A stretch of 64,000 nt of DNA from Branchiostoma floridae (lineage: Eukaryota > Chordata > Leptocardii > Amphioxiformes > Branchiostomatidae), in the NCBI RefSeq assembly GCF_000003815.2, contig NC_049991.1:16372971-16436970 (forward strand), given 5' to 3'. Each line of letters starts with the position of its first letter. The first letter of the stretch is position 1. The translations under genes and the position numbers were made by a program. Shown here piece by piece: positions 51,001-63,000 of this stretch. A model generated the notes under the pieces. The model was not told the origin of the DNA. It ran no database searches and was given only the letters and a program-made list of their open reading frames with translations.

Positions 51001-54000
51001 CGGTGGAAACTCTGTATACGAATATTCGAACCGGCAGTGAAGGTTGGTTCTAACTTTATGTTTGGTTTTTAGACTGAAAATCTAAGAATATTTGAGCATG
51101 CAGTGAAGGCAATCAAGTTTTAATCGGATTTGAACGGTCTCGAACAGAGCCCCTCTATGTCTGACCGCCTTGGACAGGAAACCGCATGGTATACACCCAT
51201 GTTAGAACCGGAAGCGAGATTTGCTATTTTAGCATGGAATATCCATTTATCATCCCTGGCATCAACTGGTTGCACAGAACAGAAGAGAAGCGATACCAAT
51301 CCGGCTCTGCCGACCCTAGGATGTAGTGAGAAACAAAAGGAATGTGTACGCCCAGGAGGTGTCTTTTGGCGGGAGGCCTATAGATGATGAAATGTTCTAT
51401 TTTGCAAACATTGTCCTCGCTGCAGGCCACCGTGCTTTCTCAACAGATTAGTTTACCGCTGACGGTGCTAAACGATGTCTAGACTCTATTCAAAATGGTC
51501 CCAAAGCCTCACATTATGTCCGAAGGTCAGCCCGGCCGGAAACCGTTGCGGTGGTGGTCTTCTGAGGACTCCTGACATGAACGGGATAAAAGCGGTCTGA
51601 GCTGAGACTAGAAACTCTGAACCTGTCTAATCACTTGAGAGGACACGTACCGTTCGGAAGGATGGAAGTTGACATTTCGTCCTTCAATTAAGACATTGAG
51701 AGTTAATTGCGCGTTAATGACAAAGTGTATGGCGCACGCTGTAGACATAACATCGTACAACAGATGCAGGTGCTTGTACAAAACATGTTAAGGTTCGGTG
51801 GATGTAAACACATATATATCTGGTTCAATGGTAGGAATTTCCAACTGCTATTATTAAGTGAGTGGTCAAAGAGCATGAAAGGAAGGGCAACTAATAATTG
51901 TGCACATGTAAATGGAAGAGGGTGGCGAAATGGTAAACCTAGACACCTCTGTTCTCTCTGATAGGCCCGGGTTCTGTATAGACCTGATGCAAAATCGGCT
52001 CAAATATGTTGTGGTCTGTTCCTATACTGTATACAGACAAGACAACAGTTTATTGTCCTTTACACTCCCAATCTCATATTAGAAATACGGTATTGCAACC
52101 TTATTACATCTTTAATTTTACAACTACTCTACGTCGATGAAGGCTTGACATCCAGGCTAGATAATGATGCAATACAAAAGTGGCTCAAGCAACTTGATAT
52201 ATTGTCAGGTGTTTCAGACAACCGTTGATCTGGAATCTGAAGTTCAACAGGTGTTTAACGAAAATAATCATGTGAACTGATACTTGGAGAAAACAAAGGG
52301 CTCGAATGGTGCGTAAATGTACTAAAATCCGCACCTCCGTCTGCGTGATATTCCTACCAGGACGTTTACAGACTATGGTCTAGAACTAGAACTGACATTA
52401 TTTCTGGTCTCCATGTAGACGGGGTGTTTAAGCCTGTCAGTATGAAAGCAGTTCAAGTTATCTCGAGTAAGATAAAATTCTTATGAAGAACAGATGTCGG
52501 ATACAGCACAGAGTCTAAACTTGGACAGCTTTTAACCGCCAAGGTCAAGGTCGTCATGTCCAAAGGTCTAGCGTGGGGATAGAGTTGACGACCTTAATCA
52601 CAAGTGACACTAAATACTTTGCTGAAGTTGGTTCGAGCACCACTGAAAAGGCTTAAGTTATCGTTAGTGTGGAATCTGCCAAATCGTAAATCACTGTCGG
52701 ACGTTCCAACATCCTTTGCTCGTAAACCAAACATATCAAGCGTTCTAGTTGTACCGTGTATCACGTAGCCGACTGTAACACCATCCAAACATTATCTTAC
52801 AACAGTTCAAGACCTTTCCATCACTGTTGGTGCATTTGAGCTCCCCCTCCCCACTCACGAACTAACTATCGCCAATGGCTGGTATCAATTTAGCAAAGAC
52901 TGTTGGGTTTGCTTTTAAAAGAAACATGACTATAACAGCTTCTCTGTTCCTTGCCTCTTTGACACATGCTGAGAACAGGTTCTTACTGAGAAACAAAATC
53001 AAACCGCATTCGTCAGTCCATTTTTGCCGTGCATACCGGACATGTTTTAGTATATCGCGAGGAAGAGCTATGGCTGTCTGGTTAGGGTTTCTTTCCTTTG
53101 CTGCCATTCTGGCGTTGTCTCAAGCGGTCCTGTTGCCGCCGCATGTTAGGTTGTTGCCGTTACTGTTAGACCCATGTCAGCGGATGTATCTACTAGGCCG
53201 ACACAGTGACGCGGTGGCCTGTCTACTGCGGTAAATCTGATCACCTTGCTACGTCCGCCTGTCCAGGCCTGGAGAACATTTTGCGTCACCGAGGGTTTCT
53301 AAGGGCAACCCATTTTGTTCGGAATTTTGACATCGCGTTAACTGGCACCATTTCTACGATTAATCAGATTGTTGTAATGAAATTTGCTACAAATTGAGAC
53401 TCTTGCACTGAGACTGTCTCTCCAACCTATCATAGAATGGTCTACTGCAGTCTCCAATGCACGATGATGCTCGCCCTTGCACGATATTGAAAGTACCATT
53501 GATTCTAACCGACTGTCTTTCATATTACAGGTTCTATCCCGGGAATGTGGCCATTAACGTGTGCAGGACGTGTGGAGCGCACTTCTTTGTGGACACGTTG
53601 CTGGAGAAGCCGAAGAGATGCTGCGGAGAAGCTCCGATGAACCCGGACACCCAGGTCTGCTGCAGGGGCAAGGTCGTAGACGGGAAGTCATGTGATGGTA
53701 AGATTGTGATCTTCTCCTCTTCTTAATCATTCATGACCTGGTAAAAAGCTTGTACTCAGTGTGCATGTGCATATGTCCAATGGTTATACGGAGTTAGAAT
53801 ACAGTATTGAGAAATCCAAACAACAAGTGTATGGTTTTCAAGTAGATACTGTAACTAAAACATATTTGTGAACACCATTATATTCCTGGACCAATACAAA
53901 GTAAACAAAGAGGCTAAATACTCCTAGCCAAATCGCTTATTATCGTCTAACTTTTATTCGGGAAACAACTTTTTGTTGCAGTTGTGAGAGGTTGTGAATT

Positions 54001-57000
54001 TAACACCTTAGTGTTTTTGCTGAGGTCAGTGTGTTTTACCTTCGGGATGGTAGTGTTTTTATTCTTCGGGAAACAACTTTTTGCAACAGTTGTGTGAGGT
54101 TATGAAAACTTTTTTTTTGCTTATGTTAGTGTGTTTTATTTCCTTTGCTACATAATGTTGTTGTGTCGTTGGTAGCCGACCTAATGTACTAAAAGGCCAG
54201 GATTGAGCCTGAGGTATTGAGGAGGTCAGAGGGTTAGGTTCAGGATTACCCTTGGTATGAAATCTCGTCAAGCACCCTGATTACCATATTGACCTCACGC
54301 GTTCAGTCATATAGCCAGGAAGATCTAAGAAATACCTGGGTTATGCTACCATGCATTTCATCATCCCTGGACCGTCACTTGTCAGTCTACATCTTCATAA
54401 ACTATTTACATGTTAAGTGCTAAAAAAGGAAGAGGCGAAAAAGGAAGAGGAAATTTCCTACATGCATGATGCTCATGGTCAGCCTGATGGGGCCAATGAT
54501 GATCACCGTCCTTGTTTGCGCACCGGAATCGGTCTTCTTATTGTTTATTCCGTGCATTCCAATGCCGTAAGATCGAAATCCGTTAAAACACACACACACA
54601 CACACAAATACCAGATTATGTCGCCCCTTAACATTGGTATGTCAGACTCATAGGTTTAACCAATTGCCAGGGATCCGCTCATCAGACAGGTTACTCAGCA
54701 CAACGACCGGACCGGATCTGTCAGTGGTGCGGCTAGACGGATAGCTAGTTTACTTGACGTGAAGGTGCTTTTTGTCTTTCTTGTCAAGTGCAGGCGGGTT
54801 GTGAACTGACTGACAATCTGTCACATAGCCATCTTGACGACGGAGTATGAACAGCATTCTGTGACACCTGGCAGCTTAAGGCCATGAAAACATGGTACCA
54901 AGTCATGTGGCGGGATGGTGTCACTGCTTGGCACTCTCTTTGACAACTATCTGGCTTGCACTACTGAACAGATGGTACCACTCGAGAATTCAGTTCCCGT
55001 TTTAAAGCTGATATCAACGAGTTTCACTGAACACGTTTCTCGTCGTTATTACAGTTTCAGTACCATATTCCAAAAGCATGGCATGGAGGTGTTTCCTTAC
55101 AAATACCAGATCGATGACGACTTTGAGCGTTTTGTTGGCAGCGTCTGCTCACAAATAAAGTTGTTTGCCGTCTTGTTGAGTACGTATCGCTTCTGGTGAA
55201 GGTCAGGGAGATTGTTGCCATGTTCATTGACTGTTTTGCCTGTCACGTTGGCCTGAGTGTCTAAACAGACAGCCCGTGTTGGCAGTATCACAGTTGTTTT
55301 GAGTACAGACAACTGGAACTCAACTTGAAAGAATGACCCTTCTCAGTTTCAGTGCCATTTCTTGGACGACTTCCAGTCGACTGTTTTACGTGAGGATTTG
55401 ATGGTGTCTTTCATCACTTAGAACATGATGGATGTACGAGCGCTTGATTGGTTCCCGGCCTTCACCGACTGCAACGTCGGGGTGTTTCGCTGGAGGTCAG
55501 GAAAGGGTGGACAACTTAGGTTGACACGGAACAGCCCTATCGCCAATCAGCGATGTCACAATTAGACGTTTGCAAACAGCTAATCGTTTCAGAATTGAGT
55601 ACGAAGAAATGTGTTTGTTTGTTTATTTAAATTATTGATAAGTTTTGGGCATGGTCAAATATTTCATTCCTTATATTTTATTCTATTGATTAGGGACCAT
55701 GCTTCAGGCCGTCCGTTTTTTGTCATACCTGTCCTGTCTTATAGATGTTGAGACACGCCAGTTGCGACTGCCTGTGCCATGTCACCGTAACTTTCAACTA
55801 TGGACTGACATCGCTATGTCCCTAAAACAATATGTGCGTTCGTTTTCATGATGTCAATCTCTGCTTTCTTGATGTTTCTTGATGTCTGCTATTTGCGTGT
55901 CGTCCATAGAATGGAAAGACTATGAATTATTGTGCATGTGCTTTTTCATTCATGCCAAAGCGTTTAGCACAAGATTCATGTATTTTGATTGAAAGGGTGG
56001 GATTTTTGGAATTCGTAGAATGATTTCAGCGAAATATTTTTGTCCTCCTACGCTCATCTCGGGGTGTACCCTCGCCCGTAATGTAAGTCCAGCTGGAAGC
56101 CATCGTTCCCATACCCTGTGAAGTTATACCTAAGCCAGGAGGTCGTTTCATTTTGTCGTTACATTTCACAGTTGTTGGCTCTTGTTACGGGAAATCATTA
56201 AAAACTATAAGACTTCATGGTTTGTCGATAAACAACTGGAACGTCACAACGTTTACGTGTGCCCGTTTCTCAGTAGCCCACTCAAGTACAAATGTATTCG
56301 TATCGTTTTGCACTTGGCCTTGACAGGATAGTCAACATAGACGTGTACATCGCGTTCTAGAGGCCTTAAGGATTACGTAGTACCGAAAAGGTCAAAGTTT
56401 CATAAACAAGCTTTCCTTCGCCAAAGTCATTTATCTGATGAACCGTTCTGTGTTGGAAGGCGTCCACAACCTTTCAATGGCTGTGTATGGTCTGTTTATT
56501 GCTTTCCGCACACATTTAATCATTTGAGCAAACAGTTGATAAAACATTGTGCACTGTGTATTTTTCTTTCCGTGCCCTTTTTAAGACGTGTTTCCTGTGA
56601 AGTTTTGGCTTCCATATGCCTCCAGTTTCAACAGCAACAGCCGCCGGCTTCCATCGGCGTGTTTTTTTGTGATGTCCCCTCTGCTCGTGATTTGTTTACG
56701 CTGCAAGGTAAACATGTCAGGCTTATCGAACTAACTGTTGGTCTCTTCATCACGTACAACATCGCAACCCCAGTCTGGGTCAAGATCAGACGATTGTCTT
56801 CAACAGTTGCGACCCTCAAGGTCCTTTGTTCGCCTCAGCAGCCGTCTTCCGTACGCCCACACGCGGGCAAGAAGTACTCTCCACTGACATGTTTTTGACA
56901 GGCAAAGCTTTGTTTGAGATCAGGAACTGCGACCTAATCATATTTGTTTGCATTCCTGGTGTTCTGTGACTTTTACATGGCTATCCCAGTGTGTCGCTAA

Positions 57001-60000
57001 GTGATTTTCAAGTATTTGGGAACCATGTAGTATCAGCGGAAATGTAGCGCTAAGTATCGCTTGGAAGAAAACGACTGAGTGAAAGTTGGCAGATACTGGA
57101 TATACGACTGGCAATGGGTGCAGCACTAAGTAGAGAACAAACGTAGACATCGCATGTGTATTTGTATTTGGTGGATTGACTTGACTACAGCTGCATGATA
57201 TGAATTGAGGCAGCAGAAGATGAACTTCAACATTTGCCCATCTCTGTTGAGTAAACTGACTGTAGAAGTTCATGTGATTGCCCGAAGTATTGTCACCCAA
57301 TAAAGCATGTATCTTACAGAAGATGTCATTATGCTAGGCCGCTGAACCACAGAAACCTTTGAATCTGTGCCAGTGACAGGGCATACTGAGTGTACCATTC
57401 GTTGTAAATCCCCCCAATGTCTCCAATCAGGTCACTGTTTGCTATCTCAGTGCCATTCAAGTTTTTAGAAAGTCTATCCAGAAAAGAAACAAAAACGTGT
57501 GTCGACCTTTCTCTTTGATCTTCCAACGTTACAGGTACAATGGACGAATGCTGTTCTGTCTTTACCACAGTCTAGGACGAATTCAAACTTGTAGTGTTCA
57601 AGTTTTCTCACATTTCTGTCAGTGCTCTTTACCAGAGTCTGGGACAAATTTGTAGGATCTTGTAGTTTTCCAGTTTTCTCACATTTCTGTCAGTGGTCTT
57701 TACTAGAGTCTAGGACAAACTTGCAGTATTACAGTGTGCTCACATTTCTGTCAGTAGTTTTACCAGAGTCTAGGACAAACTTGCAGTGTTCAAATGTTAC
57801 CACATTTCTATCAGTGCACGTGGTAAGTAACATCTTCTCTCTTCTCAGGTTCACTGCCGGACCTGGGTGCACAGTCCTCCGATCCGGCCATAGACACAGC
57901 TCTGCTGCCCAGTCTGACCGGAGACAGCTCGCAGCAACAGGTCGGTGTGACAACCTCTGACAAACCTCACATTGTTGAGTCTAGCCCTATCGACTGAGAG
58001 GAAGGGTTCTTCAACAGGCGTATATCTCGTTACGGTTGTTTTGTCTCTGTGTACTGTCGAGAGCACGTCTGAATATGAACATGACCTTTTGATGCAACTG
58101 ACCGCTGATGGCTTTGATCAACATTTTAAACTTCTTTTACAAGAAACTAGAGTGAATCGTCTGAGTGAAAAAGTAAACTCCTTGTGTTAGTTTTAATCTC
58201 CTCTGTTTAAGAAGTGGCTGTATGTCCTGTAATAAAAATGTAACGGTAAATATCCCGACCTTGTCACCACAATGGCCTTGAAGCATACTCTTGCTATTCT
58301 TTTTCGAAACAGGTCTGCAATGTCCGTGGCATCGGTCTGCAGAACTACGACCCCAAAAGGGAGACGTGCTGTGGAGACAAACTGTTTGATGGCGCCGAAG
58401 ACGATATTTATTGCCGAAGGTGAGATGCCTGATTTATTATTATAGAGCAAGCCACTTCGTCTTCTTCTTCTTCGAGATTTCATACAAGCTTGACGAAATT
58501 TCAGTTCATGACGAAACACTTGGTTCTCATCTTGTACAACCATCGTTTGTTCTGTGACCTCTGGTAGCCAGATGTAGAGAACATGACTAACGGTTGTGAC
58601 GTGTGTTGTCCAGATGTCGTGACGTGTCGTTCGTGGAGCCGAAGAGCGGGACGGCGCGCCGTTGCTGTGGCAACACGCCCTTCAACCCAGAGTCCAACGC
58701 GTGCTGCGGGGCGGAGGTGTTCAACCCTCTGACGCAGGTGTGCTGCGATAACAGGGTGTATCCTGGGAAAACCTGTCCGGGCTTTGGTAAGTCTGGGGGA
58801 GGCGTCGCAACGTATAGGGCAAGGGGTCGGGTGGTACGACAGCCAAATAATAATGGTATAAAGGAGCCTGAAAAGGACAGTGTGTACATAAGGTGGTTAC
58901 ACAGAATCTTTTTTTGTACAAACAGTTATCTTTTATTAGCTAATGTCGTTTTGGATATAAATTCCTTGACTTCCATAAAGACTTAAGTGTAAGCCATTCA
59001 TTTTGCATAGTTTCTTGGCAAGTGGTTGTTGCGATGCGATGGATACAACCTGTCAGGTAGAGTCATGTTGTAAGATATGGCGTGATCATGAGCGCCTCCT
59101 AGCGCTGTAAAGTGTACTGGCAGCATTCCAACTGACATCGACCTGTTGTTCTGTTGCCCAGCTGCTGCAGTTGGCCGTCTGGACACGGCAAGCTTCCAGA
59201 ACCAGCCACTTGCCAACCGTCTGGGCGGTACGAAGGCTCAAGTGGGGATGTGCAAGGTCAACAACATTAACGTGGCGTTCGACGAGAATAGGCAGCTGTG
59301 CTGTGAGAACCAACTGTTCGATGGAGCCACCAGACGCACACATAACTGCAGGTTAGTTCAGTGGGCCTTTTACAGAGGGGAAACCACCGAGAGACCATGA
59401 AGGGCCAAAGATTGACAGACCTGGCGGTCTTGTGATGATCTTTCAATGATTGTAGATGCCTTTCGATGGTCTTTATGATCTTTCCAAGATGTTTCGACGA
59501 TCTCCAGTGATTCTCCAAAGATCTTTCGACCAAGATCCAATGTTGTCCAAAGGTTTTTCGACTACAGTATCTCCAATGTTTTCCAAAAGTCTTCCAATGG
59601 TCTTTCAATGCTTTCCAATGTCTTTCAATGACTGTTCAATGCTGACGCGGATAACTCCGCCATGTAGAGATGAGTTTTAAACAAGTTGTTGGCACAGGTG
59701 GTACTGTTGTTCCCAGTACTGTTTGTTTCACGCAAACCTTCGCGATCGACAACCATAACAGAACCACATCCTGTATCAAGTAAGAGTCGCCTTGTTGATA
59801 CAAATTAGGTTCTCCATATACAACATACACAACGAAAAGCTAACAGCTGTGTGCCCAATGCAGCATTTGCCAAGTTCGGAACACCGTGAAAAGAATGCGT
59901 TGTGCTCTAATTTACAACCTGGCAAAGTCTCAACACTTTTGGGCTTTGAATAAAGAGACTCTTTTTACACAACCGTTGGTTTATTTTTACCGACGTTTCG

Positions 60001-63000
60001 GTGACCGTCTGTCACCTTCTTCAGGGCAATTCTGACGGGTTCACATTAACGTCGCCACATTATCAAACGTCGGTAAGAATAAACCAATGGTTGTGTGAAA
60101 AGAGTCTCTTTGTTTAGAGACTTACCAACCTGATGAAACTATTCACGGACCTCTGTGTTTTTCTAGGACATGCGGCGGGATCCCATTCGTGGAGATCATT
60201 AATGCGTGATACAAATAAGGTTCGCCATATACAACGTACACAACATACACAATAGTTCGGAAGACCGTGACAAAGAATGTGTTGTGCTCTAATGTTCAAC
60301 CTGGCAAAGTCTCAACACTTCAAAATGTGTTTTCTCCAGGACATGTGGCGGGATCCCCTTCGTGGAGATCATTAACGCCGACCCCGCCCAGCGGTGCTGC
60401 GGAGCCGCGCCCTTTAACCCCGACACGCACACCTGCTGTGACGAGGACAGGGTGGTGCCGGGACAGGACTGCTACCAGGCTGGTGAGGATTCGTTTGTTG
60501 AGTAAAATAGAAGAAATGATAATCTTAAAAATTTGTACTGTCACTTAATATACTATCATTGTCAATCTATGTATTATATTACATACAGATACACATATAT
60601 GAGCACTGGTCACATGTGAACAATCGTATACAAATATGTAAGCACAGGTCACATGTTAACAATCGTATACATATACATACATACATATAAGCATTGGTCA
60701 TATGTTAAAAAACATATGCATAAACTTCTAAACAAAAGAATTGGCAGACAACGATAACCGACAAATGTTAGAACTACTAAATGCGTGTGTTGCACTGTCC
60801 ACTAGTTGATCAGCCGAACGTGGGAGTCCTCCAGCCACCAGGCGGCAGTGTGGGCGGTACCAAGGCGGAGGTAGGGATGTGTAAGGTCGGCAACATCAAC
60901 GTGGCGTATGACGAGAACAGACAACTGTGCTGTGAGAACCAGCTCTTCGATAACGCCAACCGCAGGACACATCAGTGCAGGTGGGTTTAAGATCTGCTGC
61001 CAATAGTAAACATAGTTTCTTAGGTATAGACCTTATTTCCCCTCTCTGCTTTCATCAGGGCAAAGGTATCTTAATCCTCGTCGTATTTGTATTGTGACTC
61101 AGTCCAGGTCGTGATAATCACATGACAATGCAACGAGGATTTAAGTCTCTTTACCCTGACGAAGACAACAGGGCGGCTTCCGAAACGTCGATACAGAAAG
61201 AAAAGGTTGTGAATCTAAGAAAACTATGTTGATTCAATTTAATAACCTGCAGAGCTATTTTCGGATGTTGTCAACCCTATTCAACGCAATTGGTTCAAAA
61301 CCATGTGACCGGAAAGGCGATGTAAACAATTAGGCTTTGTTAAGTTTTGCACTGACGAAATTGTAAGTAAGTGAGGGAGTTTTATAACATTTTGTGTTTA
61401 TGTGATGTCAATGTTGTTGAATGCATGCGTTGCGTCATTAATTCTCGACCAAGTCTTGACTGGTGGTCTGATCTTTTACGGATCAAAGTCAGAAATGCCA
61501 TAGACAGCACAAAAAGGGGGCAAGGAATTGTCCATATTTCATGTCGGTCTTGATCCATCGTTTCCAACAGAACATGTGCAGGAATCCCCTTCGTGGAGCC
61601 CATCGGGATAGACCCCCATAAGAGATGCTGCGGCGCGACCCCGTTCAGCCCCGCCACACAGACCTGCTGCGACGGAGGACAGGTCGTCTTCGGGCAGGAT
61701 TGCTTCGCAGGCTTGCGAGAAGGTATACTGTCACTTCGGGTACTTCGTAAGGATACCATGTTTTTTCATGTTATAGCCGATGATTACTGTTCAGCACCAA
61801 GGACAGGTATCCTACTAGTAGTAGGTAAATCATAAATCTTTATGATGCCCAAAGTTACTAGTTCTCAGAACATTTACACCGTAGCTTGTGGAATGACTTG
61901 ACTTATATATGTAGGCTGTTCAGCACCAAGGACAGACATGTACCGTAGGCAGATCTCGAAATACCTAACGTTCCTTTGTCTTGACTAAACAATGTGCTTC
62001 CCTTTCGCTACCAAAAATGAGGATTATGTGTAGTCCTACGGATGGTAGTTCAGCACTAAGGACAGGCCTTCATAGATAGTAACTGAGGGGATGCTAAAAA
62101 AGATGAAAAGTTCGTAATGTTTGCAAACTTTCACCGTTGCTCGTATAAAGAAGTTTCTGAGTTGTATTGAGTGTTGTGGATGGTTTTCTCGTAGAAGAAT
62201 GTTTCTGAGTGGTATTGAGTGTTGTGGATGGTTTTCTCGTAGAAGAATGTTTCTGAGTGGTATTGAGTGTTGTGGATGGTTTCCAACCACCAAAAAATAC
62301 CAAAAGTTTGATCGTGCAAACTTTCACCATGGCTCGTAGAAAAAACGTTTCTGAGTGATGTTGAGTGTCGTGGATGGTTTTCTCGTAGAAAAATGTTTCT
62401 GAGGGGTATTGACTGTTGTGGATGGTTTCCAGCCACCGGATCCGTGTATGTTGCTGACGTGAACCAGTTAGGAGGCACCAAGGCGAAGGTGGGCATGTGT
62501 AAGGTGGCGAACATCAATGTTGCCTACGACCCGAGGAGACAGATCTGCTGCGAGAACCGCATCTTCGACGGACCTGAAGAACAGACGGACTGCAGGTACG
62601 TGTCTCGTGAAGGCCTGACCAAAAACTTGCATTACTTATATGCTTAAGCAGCTACGGGCATATTTCTACGTTCTATCTATACAAATATTCAACGATACCT
62701 ATGTGCCAAGAGCCACTCATCGTATTTAATGATTGATTTTGCAATCTAGAGTTGGTATTACTGAACTATCTTTTATTGAAAGAAATACATGAATTAATAC
62801 AAATAAAGGCACAAAGACGAAGTGACGGTGGGCTTAAATTCATCATTTCAACATACTTAACTATTTGTCATGGATGAAACGTAATATATCTTAAGTTGAA
62901 ATGCTTTATGCATAACTACGACAGTCTTTTGACACCCCTGGTGCAGTAGCATTTCTATGTATTAACTCGGTCTTACCTATCTAGAACTTGTGGCGGGGAA

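Larger units (their letters stand above)
46421..53530 (+). other. Intron 5 of galaxin-like gene (7.1 kb)
   Basis: The largest intron. It holds a SINE (46,738-47,127), a repeat-family-1 fragment (47,150-47,395), (GATA)n and (GATT)n microsatellites and the TIR element at 47,943-48,246. An open frame pair at about 52,862-53,234 on both strands has no recognised family. Confidence 0.8.

Noticed and set aside
52862-53234. 119-codon plus-strand frame and 81-codon minus-strand frame in galaxin-like intron 5
   Set aside because: No cysteine pattern or known family, no good splice borders matching the module phases, and both strands are open.
62123-62432. CRISPR-like array (regular 48-bp repeats)
   Set aside because: Units are nearly identical along their full length with no unique spacers, in a eukaryotic intron; it is a minisatellite.
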